The notes: generated by a model not told the origin, from the letters alone. Numbered from the stretch's first letter, positions 1-5,072 are shown. The stretch: 5,072 bases of DNA from JBFJWU01 sp041623475 [NCBI: bacterium] (GCA_041623475.1 JBFJWU010000270.1:1-5072); one strand, 5' to 3'. Translations and numbers: made by a program.

Positions 1-403
1 CCGCCAGTGTCGTCGCGGCATCCTGAATCGGGGTGACCACGTTGATAATGTTCTGTAACGCGTCCATCGCGTACGCTGCTGTAATTGTCGAACCCGGGAC
101 TCCGGCCGCGCGCGAAAAAGCCTTGGCGCGAATCAACGCCGGTTTTGACATTCCGGCCGACATCCGGCGTGCCCACAGTACGGATACGCGCTCAATGGCA
201 GTCGTTGTCAGCCGAGCCTGCCGAAACCGGGCTGGCATTGCGGCTCGCAGCATCCTGGCTGGCATCCTCTGGAAATAGTCGACCAAGGGTTCCAGGACAT
301 TATCACTGCGGATCATTTCGCCGTGCTGGGCCCCCATGTGTGCCTCTGAACCGACGAGTTGGACGATGCGAATTCCGTCGGTAGGGTAGGGTTCAATGGC
401 CAT
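1..403 (-). CDS. C45-family-like acyltransferase/amidohydrolase, N-terminal part (runs off left edge)
   Basis: An open frame of 134 codons starts at the ATG at 403-401 and continues past the window edge without a stop. The N-terminus (residues 11-31) reads IRIVQLVGSEAHMGAQHGEMI. It matches the opening motif of peptidase family C45 and related acyl-CoA:6-aminopenicillanate acyltransferases, a hydrophobic strand followed by G-S/T-x-x-x-x-G-x-x-H-G. Near residue 115 the phrase AMDALQNI resembles the region that precedes the autocatalytic Cys (GC-S/T-S) in that family. No Cys occurs in the visible part, so the nucleophile, if present, lies outside the window. Family members self-cleave and then hydrolyse or transfer acyl groups on amide bonds; the substrate here is unknown. 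The start overlaps the end of the FadR-like gene by 11 bases and has a good Shine-Dalgarno site, so the two are coupled. No signal peptide is visible, which suggests a cytoplasmic protein. The family call is from memory of motifs and is moderately sure. Confidence 0.6.
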   Translation of the reverse strand, partial: MAIEPYPTDGIRIVQLVGSEAHMGAQHGEMIRSDNVLEPLVDYFQRMPARMLRAAMPARFRQARLTTTAIERVSVLWARRMSAGMSKPALIRAKAFSRAAGVPGSTITAAYAMDALQNIINVVTPIQDAATTLA

Positions 404-1169
404 TTGCGACTCCTTCTGCATTCGTCCGGCACAAGTCCGTGAACGTTTCGATGATCAGTTGTCCATGAGTTTCGAGAATGTCATCCAGGTTGACCAGTAA
501 TTTCCGTAATGCGTCCGGCGACTCCATCGCATCAAGCATCGCGTCCCAGATCAGTACGGTCCGCCGCGGGTCCAGGTAAACCGCACGCTTCAACAGTGGA
601 TTGACGGAATGGGCTTGCTGCAAGACGTTTAAAATTGCCAACGCTGCGGATTGCCCGGTGGCCTGGATCAAATGTCGAATCATCCTGAAGTCAGTTTCAA
701 ACGCAAGGTCGGAACTGGCGACGCTTTTCGCGTCGTTTGCGACCAGGGCCTTCAAGGGGTTCAGGATCAAACCCAGTTCCGCGGCCAGACCGGGGTTCCA
801 GTTGTCCAGCAATTTCTGGAAAAGACCTTTTGCAACCCAGCGTTGCAATTCCATCCAGTCGGCGATGGCAGTTGCCGCCGAGGTCGGATGGGCCAGGGCA
901 TCACGTATCAGTACCGGTAACAAACCCGGACCGCCGGTTACGTCGGTGTCAAGGACGGTAACACCACTGCCTTTTCGGCCAGCCACCAGGTTCATGGCTT
1001 CCAGGCGCGCAATGACCCTTTGCATTGTCGCAATGGTTACATCGAATCTGGCCGACAGGTCCTTCAGTGTTGGCAGTCGACTGGCAGCTGGCAGCCGCCC
1101 TGACACGATGTCTCCGGCAAGTTGGTCAACGATCGTGTCAACCACGGTGATTCTGGTTTCGGAATGCAT
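393..1169 (-). CDS. GntR-family transcriptional regulator, FadR-like
   Basis: A 258-residue cytoplasmic DNA-binding regulator. Residues 8-73 form a GntR winged helix: the typical I-x-S-G-x-L-P-x-x-x-x-L-P-T-x-x-x-L-S segment, a recognition helix region VTIATMQRVIARLEAM (44-59) and a wing GRKGSGVTVL (64-73). Residues 95-250 are predicted all-helical, as in the FCD/FadR C-terminal ligand domain. The FCD motif D-x-x-F-H appears as D154-L-A-F157-E158, so the usual metal-ligand His is replaced by Glu. This could mean a metal-free pocket, as in acyl-CoA-binding FadR. Length fits the subfamily. The start ATG at 1169-1167 is chosen because the helix preceding the winged helix begins just after it, although no clear Shine-Dalgarno site precedes it. 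The gene overlaps the downstream C45-like gene by 11 bases, so that gene is the most likely regulated partner. Autoregulation is inferred from the direct repeat over the start. The ligand cannot be named. Confidence 0.85.
   Translation of the reverse strand: MHSETRITVVDTIVDQLAGDIVSGRLPAASRLPTLKDLSARFDVTIATMQRVIARLEAMNLVAGRKGSGVTVLDTDVTGGPGLLPVLIRDALAHPTSAATAIADWMELQRWVAKGLFQKLLDNWNPGLAAELGLILNPLKALVANDAKSVASSDLAFETDFRMIRHLIQATGQSAALAILNVLQQAHSVNPLLKRAVYLDPRRTVLIWDAMLDAMESPDALRKLLVNLDDILETHGQLIIETFTDLCRTNAEGVANGH
409..415 (-). promoter_or_regulatory. Ribosome binding site of the C45-like gene
   Basis: On the minus strand AAGGAGT lies 5 bases upstream of the ATG at 403-401, with the AGGAG core about 6 bases away. 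It sits inside the last codons of the upstream repressor gene. It fixes this ATG as the start and supports translation coupled to the repressor. Confidence 0.75.
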
Positions 1170-1190
1170 ACCACATAATTATACTACATA
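1168..1190 (-). repeat. 10-base direct repeat over the repressor start, possible operator
   Basis: Read on the minus strand, TATGTAGTAT and TATGTGGTAT (9 of 10 bases identical) are separated by AAT, a 13-base period. The second copy runs into the repressor's start codon and the first overlaps a TATAAT box. Bound protein here would block transcription and initiation, so an autoregulatory operator is a reasonable inference. Direct rather than inverted symmetry is less usual for GntR dimers. Confidence 0.4.
1178..1183 (-). promoter_or_regulatory. Candidate -10 box of the repressor operon
   Basis: On the minus strand this is a perfect TATAAT ending 8 bases before the ATG. If used, transcription would begin within one or two bases of the start codon and give a nearly leaderless message, which fits the missing Shine-Dalgarno site. 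No recognisable -35 box lies 16-18 bases upstream, so use of this box is uncertain. Confidence 0.35.
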
Positions 1191-1206
1191 AAAAAACCCC
1201 TATGCC

Positions 1207-1228
1207 GCTCCTGTACTCCGAACGGAGC
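1207..1228. repeat. Nested dyad in the divergent spacer
   Basis: CTCCG-AA-CGGAG forms a compact inverted repeat at 1216-1227. The left arm GCTCC also occurs at 1207-1211 and can pair with GGAGC at 1224-1228, so two alternative pairings exist. It is not followed by a T run directly, so a terminator is unlikely. It could be a binding site between the two divergent operons; function unknown. Confidence 0.3.
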
Positions 1229-1336
1229 ATTCCGCGCGAAGTGAAATTAAATACCATTTTTACTTAACAAGTAGAGGCATAACCATTTGTAATAAAACAA
1301 CAAATAAATATCAACGAAAAATTAATAAAAAACTAT

Positions 1337-1365
1337 TTGACAAAAAGAAAATCCGGTGTTAGATT
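1337..1365 (+). promoter_or_regulatory. Sigma70-type promoter of lipoprotein A
   Basis: TTGACA at 1337-1342 is a perfect -35 box. It is separated by 17 bases from TAGATT at 1360-1365, which matches TATAAT at 4 of 6 positions and is preceded by TG plus one base (1357-1359), an extended -10. Transcription would start near 1371-1373, giving a leader of about 70 bases that begins with a hairpin. The 1241-1350 stretch around and upstream of it is only about one fifth G+C. Confidence 0.7.
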
Positions 1366-1374
1366 CATGGGCAT

Positions 1375-1390
1375 CGGGCAGGCACGCCCG
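1375..1390 (+). promoter_or_regulatory. Leader hairpin 1 of lipoprotein A mRNA
   Basis: CGGGC at 1375-1379 pairs with GCCCG at 1386-1390 around a 6-base loop. It would lie at the very 5' end of the transcript from the predicted promoter. Protection of the message is one possible role. Confidence 0.4.
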
Positions 1391-1401
1391 GAAATTACAA
1401 C

Positions 1402-1420
1402 GCAACCGGTTGACGGTTGC
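1402..1420 (+). promoter_or_regulatory. Leader hairpin 2 of lipoprotein A mRNA
   Basis: GCAACCG at 1402-1408 pairs perfectly with CGGTTGC at 1414-1420 around the loop GTTGA. It ends 9 bases before the AGGAG ribosome site, so it leaves that site free. It may stabilise the leader or be bound by a protein. The sequence matches no riboswitch class I recognise. Confidence 0.45.
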
Positions 1421-1429
1421 ATGACCCAG

Positions 1430-1434
1430 AGGAG
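1430..1434 (+). promoter_or_regulatory. Ribosome binding site of lipoprotein A
   Basis: AGGAG lies 6 bases before the ATG at 1441. It decides the start in favour of this ATG over an in-frame TTG at 1417, which would place eight charged residues ahead of the signal peptide. Confidence 0.8.
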
Positions 1435-1440
1435 AGGGGT

Positions 1441-3063
1441 ATGAATGCAATATCGGGAAACATTAAGCAGGTCGTGGCGGCTGCCATGGTGTTCGCTGTT
1501 GTGGCAGGAACTTCCGGATGTCAGTTGATCGATCAGATTGAGGCGGCAATCCAGAGCGCCGCAACGGCACTTGGTTCGTCCGAAATCGCGGCAGATACTG
1601 TTTCGGACGCACTGACGTCCGCATTAGAGGTCGACGAACTGACGCAGATTAACGGTGACCTGGGTACTGTTGTGCCAGAGGTGTCGACCGATCTGTCCGG
1701 AAGCGCCGGTGCGCGGGCAACAATATCCGGGCGTTCGCAGATGGCGCCACTGGCTGTCGGTGACGAATGTCCCCGGACCGCCGTTGATCGCTTTGGCGAT
1801 GAGCTCCCGGCTGATCGAATCTGTTCGGCGTTTCTGCCGGATGGGGCGAGGGTCAGCGTCTATGTTCCGGAAGGTGCTGCACGTGCCTCGGATCTGGTGG
1901 TTGTGGACTTTCTGCAAAGTTTTGACCGCGATGGCGTAACCGGTACTGTGCGAGTCGAGGACCTGGAGGCGCCCGTCGGGACCAGCCAGGCTAACCTCTG
2001 GCGCCACGACGTTGCGGCGGTTCGCGAGGCGTTTGGCCGGCCAGGGGAGCGGGTAGCGTATCGAATCGAACGATTGCTGGGCAATATGAACGGCTGTCCG
2101 GATCGGGAACGAACTTCTGATGTATGTGATGCCGATGCCGACCTGGCAGACGAGTTTTTCGGTTATTCAGTGACAACCGAGTTTGTTGATGGCGGTCGGG
2201 TGATGGAGTGGGTTACGCCGGATCAGCCCGCGGAGCGTCCAGAGGTCGCGGCAATTGCCAGTGGTACGTACGAGAAGGTCATTGAGTACCCGGTCGGTCA
2301 TCGTCTGGTATCTGAGCGCCTTGTTGTTACCTTTGATCGCGAGGCCCAGACGGCCATCATTGAAGGTGAACGGGTCCACTCAGATGGTGGGCTGGGCAAA
2401 CTGCTGATCGAGGTTGACGGGGCAGTCACGACGATCGATGAAGACTGGGCCAGTGGCCGGACTGTTGACGGAATTGTTAATCGCGATGACGGGACGTTCG
2501 AACGGGTCGTTGTTTACGAACCGGGTCACTTTCGTGTACGCCTGGCCGAGGCCGGAACCATGAGCGATGCCGGTGGCGAAATCGAGCGTGTTATCGAACG
2601 AACGGACGGCGAGGTTCGGGTCGTGGACGTTGTGACAGTCGTATCCGGTAACCAGGTTACGGTTTCGTATGACGAGCAGGGTGGTGGAACGGGAACTGTG
2701 ACCATCGTCCGGGAAGGTGACCAGCGCAGCCTGGTTGGAACGGCAACCAGCGCGGCAGGCGTACTAATGGACATGGAGGCAGTCGAGGATGCCGATGGCA
2801 CGCTTCGGGTCAATATCTGGATTGACCGTCCAACTGTAAGCTGCGACCTGGACACAGACCGGGACGCAGAACAGGACGGAGTCGCTTATCTGGAAAGGGA
2901 TATCGACGGCCGTATTACGGGTGAAGCCCAGCATTGTGACCAGGATGGATCCATTGTCGAATCCGAAATCGCAGTTGAGCCCGGCGAGCCCGCCCGCATC
3001 AAGGATCGTGGCCAGGCGGCTGAACGCCGGATTACCCGGGATATCCGGATCACGACCCGCTAG
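1441..3063 (+). CDS. Lipoprotein A, uncharacterised, paralog of lipoprotein B
   Basis: A 540-residue predicted lipoprotein of no family I recognise. Residues 1-26 are a signal peptide with one Lys and a hydrophobic stretch, ending in T24-S-G-C27. The lipobox is slightly atypical (Thr where Leu/Val/Ala is usual), and Gln at +2 predicts outer-membrane sorting. A helical segment follows (about 30-70, with SALEVDELT). Next is a core with C110 and C128 (DRICS-x-FL, ARVSVYVP), then VDF and TGTV-x-V-x-DLEA strands, then C219-P and C229-D. From about 274 to the end it is beta-rich and acidic. Two related hairpins, SGTYEKVIEYPVGHRLV (274-290) and DGTFERVVVYEPGHFRV (350-366), look like repeats. Two more Cys lie at 468 and 499. 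The whole N-terminal half aligns with the visible part of lipoprotein B. It has its own promoter and leader and is followed by a terminator-like hairpin, so it is probably monocistronic. A structural or binding role at the cell envelope is inferred only from the lipoprotein and beta-rich character. Confidence 0.85.
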   Translation: MNAISGNIKQVVAAAMVFAVVAGTSGCQLIDQIEAAIQSAATALGSSEIAADTVSDALTSALEVDELTQINGDLGTVVPEVSTDLSGSAGARATISGRSQMAPLAVGDECPRTAVDRFGDELPADRICSAFLPDGARVSVYVPEGAARASDLVVVDFLQSFDRDGVTGTVRVEDLEAPVGTSQANLWRHDVAAVREAFGRPGERVAYRIERLLGNMNGCPDRERTSDVCDADADLADEFFGYSVTTEFVDGGRVMEWVTPDQPAERPEVAAIASGTYEKVIEYPVGHRLVSERLVVTFDREAQTAIIEGERVHSDGGLGKLLIEVDGAVTTIDEDWASGRTVDGIVNRDDGTFERVVVYEPGHFRVRLAEAGTMSDAGGEIERVIERTDGEVRVVDVVTVVSGNQVTVSYDEQGGGTGTVTIVREGDQRSLVGTATSAAGVLMDMEAVEDADGTLRVNIWIDRPTVSCDLDTDRDAEQDGVAYLERDIDGRITGEAQHCDQDGSIVESEIAVEPGEPARIKDRGQAAERRITRDIRITTR

Positions 3064-3094
3064 GGACAATATTTGTTGGACGTGCAGGGTGCAT

Positions 3095-3113
3095 CGCCTG
3101 ACCCACCCAGGCG
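3095..3113 (+). repeat. Small inverted repeat after lipoprotein A
   Basis: CGCCTG at 3095-3100 pairs with CAGGCG at 3108-3113 around a 7-base loop, 13 bases ahead of the larger terminator-like stem. The pair of tandem hairpins may protect the 3' end of the lipoprotein A message. Confidence 0.35.
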
Positions 3114-3125
3114 GTCGCTCTGGCA

Positions 3126-3172
3126 GCCCGGGGCCGGAAGCGCTCCGGTCCCGGGCAATTTATAATAAATTT
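3126..3172 (+). terminator. Terminator-like GC-rich hairpin after lipoprotein A
   Basis: GCCCGGG-G-CCGGA at 3126-3138 pairs with TCCGG-T-CCCGGGC at 3144-3156 around a 5-base loop. This gives a 13-base stem including one G-U pair. The following bases (3157-3172) are all A/T but mixed rather than a clean T run, so intrinsic termination may be incomplete. It lies 62 bases after the stop of lipoprotein A and ahead of the next operon, the expected place for a terminator. Confidence 0.6.
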
Positions 3173-3220
3173 GATTGACAAGATTTTAGTTAAATAATTG
3201 CTAATAAAGATAATAAAATC

Positions 3221-3267
3221 AAAGAAAAGAAAAAAAGATTTTTATTTTAGAAACATTTGAATCGGGC
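3221..3267 (+). promoter_or_regulatory. Candidate promoter/leader of the regulator-lipoprotein B operon
   Basis: An 18-base purine run (3221-3238) is followed by TTAGA-N2-CAT-N4-ATCGGGC at 3247-3267. The same spaced pattern occurs at 1359-1379, where it covers the -10 box and start point of the lipoprotein A promoter. By analogy TAGAAA (3248-3253) would be the -10 box, but no TTGACA-like box lies 17 bases upstream. An activator could compensate. A short GGGC-GCAG-GCCC hairpin (3264-3275) follows, paralleling hairpin 1 of lipoprotein A. Confidence 0.35.
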
Positions 3268-3297
3268 GCAGGCCCAACCAGACGGGGCTGAGCGGCC

Positions 3298-4224
3298 GTG
3301 CCGACGATACCAGCAGCCAGGCCCGATGTCCATTCCTATGCGGACTATCGCGCATTCCTGCAGGACTTTTACGCCTGGAAAAAAAACAATACCAAACGTT
3401 TTTCGCTGCGATCCCTGAAGGTCCGCAAGCATCCGGATGACTTGAAGGGCAGGGGCAAGAACAACCCGTACTACTCGGCCCAGTTCCTCCATCTGGTGAT
3501 CACCGGGCAGAAACCCATGTCGGAACGGATGGCGGCTGCGGTTGCGGAAGCGTTTGAACTGTCGGATTCAGAGACACTTTTCCTGCAACGTCTGGTTCGG
3601 TTTCACCTGAGCGAAGATCCGGATACCCGGCTGGAAACGTTCCGCAGAATGGCCTGGCGGCAGGAATTCCGGGAAGCGCAAGGAATTGGCAGTCGCGAGC
3701 GCCTGGATTTTATCTCGCACGGATTCATAGGAGACGTCTATTTGATGACCGCGCGCGCCGATTTTCGCGCTGATGCCCGATGGATTTCGGACCGAATGAT
3801 GTTTCCTGTTACGCGGTCACAGGTTCGGACGGCTCTGGCAGTGCTTGAGGATCTGGACTTGATTTCCGTCGCCGCCGACGGGACCGTAACCAGGACAGCA
3901 GCGGACAGTCCAATGCCCGAAACCGGCGAGGCAATGTTGTTCCGGATCTACCACATGGAGCAGGCCGAAAAGGCCCGTCACGCATTAGAGCAATTGCCGA
4001 CTGACGACAGGTTGTTCAACACCTGGGGGGTCAGTCGTTTTACAGAAGGCGATTTTCGCGCCTGGAAAAGCGAACTTGCGACCAGGATCGACGAGGTGGT
4101 CGCCGAAGTAACGGAAAAATGGGCCGACCGGTCTGCAGACGGCGACATCGTCGCCCAGATCAATTTTCAGCTGTTTCCATTGACACATATCGATAACAGC
4201 GACGACGAACAGGACGACCGATGA
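3298..4224 (+). CDS. TIGR02147/DUF4423 family transcriptional regulator
   Basis: A 308-residue cytoplasmic protein with the full layout of the TIGR02147 family. The opening DYRAFLQDFYAWKK (16-29) and RFSLRSL (34-40) lead into a helix-turn-helix with FLHLVITGQKPMSE (63-76), AFELSDSETLFLQRLVRF (85-102) completing that domain. A winged-helix-like segment follows (about 155-205, with VTRSQVRTALAVLEDLDLI). The C-terminal DUF4423 region has DDRLFNTWGVSRF and ends near the hallmark NFQLFPLTHID. Family members are presumed DNA-binding regulators, often beside envelope genes, with little experimental work. The loop at about 44-60 appears longer than in typical members. The start is GTG at 3298: an in-frame TGA at 3289 excludes anything further upstream, and the next Met lies inside the helix-turn-helix domain. 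Its ribosome site is weak (GGGG about 10 bases away), suggesting modest expression. The stop overlaps the lipoprotein B start by ATGA, so lipoprotein B is a probable target or partner. Confidence 0.85.
   Translation: MPTIPAARPDVHSYADYRAFLQDFYAWKKNNTKRFSLRSLKVRKHPDDLKGRGKNNPYYSAQFLHLVITGQKPMSERMAAAVAEAFELSDSETLFLQRLVRFHLSEDPDTRLETFRRMAWRQEFREAQGIGSRERLDFISHGFIGDVYLMTARADFRADARWISDRMMFPVTRSQVRTALAVLEDLDLISVAADGTVTRTAADSPMPETGEAMLFRIYHMEQAEKARHALEQLPTDDRLFNTWGVSRFTEGDFRAWKSELATRIDEVVAEVTEKWADRSADGDIVAQINFQLFPLTHIDNSDDEQDDR
4211..4214 (+). promoter_or_regulatory. Ribosome binding site of lipoprotein B
   Basis: AGGA lies 6 bases before the ATG at 4221, inside the last codons of the regulator. With the ATGA overlap it supports coupled translation and confirms the start. 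Confidence 0.6.
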
Positions 4225-5072
4225 ACCTGCGAAATTCGATTCTTATTCTTCTTGCCCTTGCCGTGTCGGCGTGCGGCATCGACTTCAAGGTTGGTAATGG
4301 AGGCACGACACCCTCCAGCCTTGTATCGGATTCTGCGCAAGAGCTGGATCTGGCGGTCGCTGCGGCACTTGAACTGGATGAATTGACGGTTCTTGTTGTC
4401 GATCCGGCCAACCTGGTGCCCGATGTCGGCAGCATTGGGCCCGGCGAACTGGGCTCGGCCAAATCACAACCGGCAGCCGGCCTGGCACCAGCGTCGGTCG
4501 ACGATCGTTGTCCGGTAGGCGGAGTTGATGACGTCGCCAGCCTCAACGACCGGCTTCCCACGGATCGGATTTGCAGTGTATTCCTGGCGGATGCACGGGT
4601 CTCGATCTATGTGCCGCCCGGGGCCACTGCGGCGACAGAGGTTGCGTTCGTGGACTACGTTCGCGATTTCGAATCGGACCAGGCAACCGGAACAGTTACC
4701 GTTATTGACCTGGAGGCAGCAAACGGAACCAGCGAAGCCAGTCTGTGGACCCATCAGGTGTCATACGTAGAAGAGGTTGTCGCGCGGTCGCCACGGCGGA
4801 TAACGTCCCGCCGGCAGGCCATCGAACTGAACGCCAACGGTTGCCCGTTTGACCAGCAGGACAGTGTTTTCTGTGACCGGGGGCGCGACCGCCCCGACCA
4901 GGCATTTGAATACCAGCAACATACTGATTTTGCTGATGGAACAACAGTCGTCGAACTGGTTCGACCTGCAGTTCCCCTGGAGCTTCCTTCGCGTCAGGAA
5001 CCCGATGCAGGTTACTTCAGCAAGTTCATCGGGTTCCCTGATTCGCACGTTCTGATCGACAGCAAACTTGAC
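4221..5072 (+). CDS. Lipoprotein B, paralog of lipoprotein A, N-terminal part (runs off right edge)
   Basis: An open frame of 284 codons with no stop before the window end. Residues 1-17 are a short signal peptide (Arg4, then a Leu/Ile/Ala core) with a canonical lipobox V-S-A-C18; Gly at +2 predicts outer-membrane sorting. The rest follows lipoprotein A in order. It has a helical segment with AALELDELT, then C97, then DRICS with C118, then ARVSIYVP, VDY, TGTVTVIDLEA, GTS-x-A-x-LW, NGC208P and C218D. The Cys208-Cys218 spacing equals that of C219-C229 in lipoprotein A. The last visible residues (YFSKFIGFPDSHVLIDSKL) align with the first GTYEK-type hairpin of lipoprotein A, so a similar beta-rich C-terminal half is expected beyond the edge. 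It shares an operon with the TIGR02147/DUF4423 regulator through a 4-base overlap. The family is not recognised and no enzymatic motif is visible. Location at the envelope is well supported; function is unknown. Confidence 0.85.
   Translation, partial: MNLRNSILILLALAVSACGIDFKVGNGGTTPSSLVSDSAQELDLAVAAALELDELTVLVVDPANLVPDVGSIGPGELGSAKSQPAAGLAPASVDDRCPVGGVDDVASLNDRLPTDRICSVFLADARVSIYVPPGATAATEVAFVDYVRDFESDQATGTVTVIDLEAANGTSEASLWTHQVSYVEEVVARSPRRITSRRQAIELNANGCPFDQQDSVFCDRGRDRPDQAFEYQQHTDFADGTTVVELVRPAVPLELPSRQEPDAGYFSKFIGFPDSHVLIDSKLD

Noticed and set aside
33-384. Plus-strand open frames of 81 and 99 codons
   Set aside because: They lie opposite the C45-like coding frame, which has a family motif, a ribosome site and coupling. 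The plus-strand frames have low-quality, Arg-rich translations.
601-1191. 196-codon plus-strand open frame antisense to the repressor gene
   Set aside because: The minus-strand frame has a complete GntR domain structure and coupling to the next gene. The plus-strand frame has no recognisable domain and no ribosome site, and looks like a shadow of it.
1417-1440. TTG start at 1417 for lipoprotein A
   Set aside because: It would add MHDPEERG before the signal peptide, lacks a ribosome site and lies partly in the leader hairpin. ATG 1441 has AGGAG at ideal spacing.
3175-3207. TTGACA at 3175-3180 as the -35 box of the regulator operon promoter
   Set aside because: The positions 16-18 bases downstream (TTGCTA, TGCTAA) match the -10 consensus poorly, and TAATAA is too far at 21 bases. 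A match in such AT-rich DNA is easily by chance, so it is not annotated.
3215-3244. AAAATC...GATTTT inverted repeat as a terminator or operator
   Set aside because: The stem is short and A/T only, with a 16-base loop, as expected by chance in this composition.
4160-4561. 133-codon minus-strand open frame across the regulator-lipoprotein B junction
   Set aside because: It overlaps two well-supported plus-strand genes, has a Ser/Thr/Arg-rich low-complexity translation and no ribosome site.
1-5072. CRISPR array, tRNA, rRNA, insertion sequence or phage attachment site
   Set aside because: No regularly spaced repeats, cloverleaf, rRNA-like stretch, transposase frame or terminal inverted repeats were seen on either strand.

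Overview
The window comes from a bacterium with GC-rich coding DNA and very AT-rich spacers. Two lipoprotein signal peptides lacking Asp at position +2 suggest a diderm (Gram-negative) cell. The lineage cannot be fixed from this sequence. Regulators of the TIGR02147/DUF4423 type are best known from groups such as Fibrobacterota, Bdellovibrionota and Myxococcota, so a relative of one of these is plausible but unproven.

Left arm, minus strand (1-1169): a GntR/FadR-type repressor is followed, with an 11-base overlap, by the N-terminal part of a protein resembling the C45 family of acyltransferases/amidohydrolases, which runs off the left edge. The two are almost certainly one translationally coupled operon. 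A 10-base direct repeat covers the repressor's start codon and a TATAAT box, and may be its own operator.

Divergent spacer (1170-1440): AT-rich. It carries a good sigma70-like promoter (TTGACA, 17-base spacing, TGTTAGATT) and two leader hairpins ahead of the right arm.

Right arm, plus strand (1441-5072): a 540-residue lipoprotein (lipoprotein A), a GC-rich terminator-like hairpin, a second AT-rich spacer, a TIGR02147/DUF4423 regulator, and the start of a second lipoprotein (lipoprotein B, cut by the right edge). The regulator and B overlap by ATGA. A and B are clear paralogs. They share the post-signal helix, a four-cysteine core and a beta-rich continuation, and I recognise no named family in either.

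The most interesting unit is this pair of diverged envelope lipoproteins around a dedicated cytoplasmic regulator. Lipoprotein A and the regulator-B operon also seem to share a short promoter/leader motif, which suggests co-regulation. A joint function for the lipoproteins is inference; nothing here shows a biochemical activity for either.
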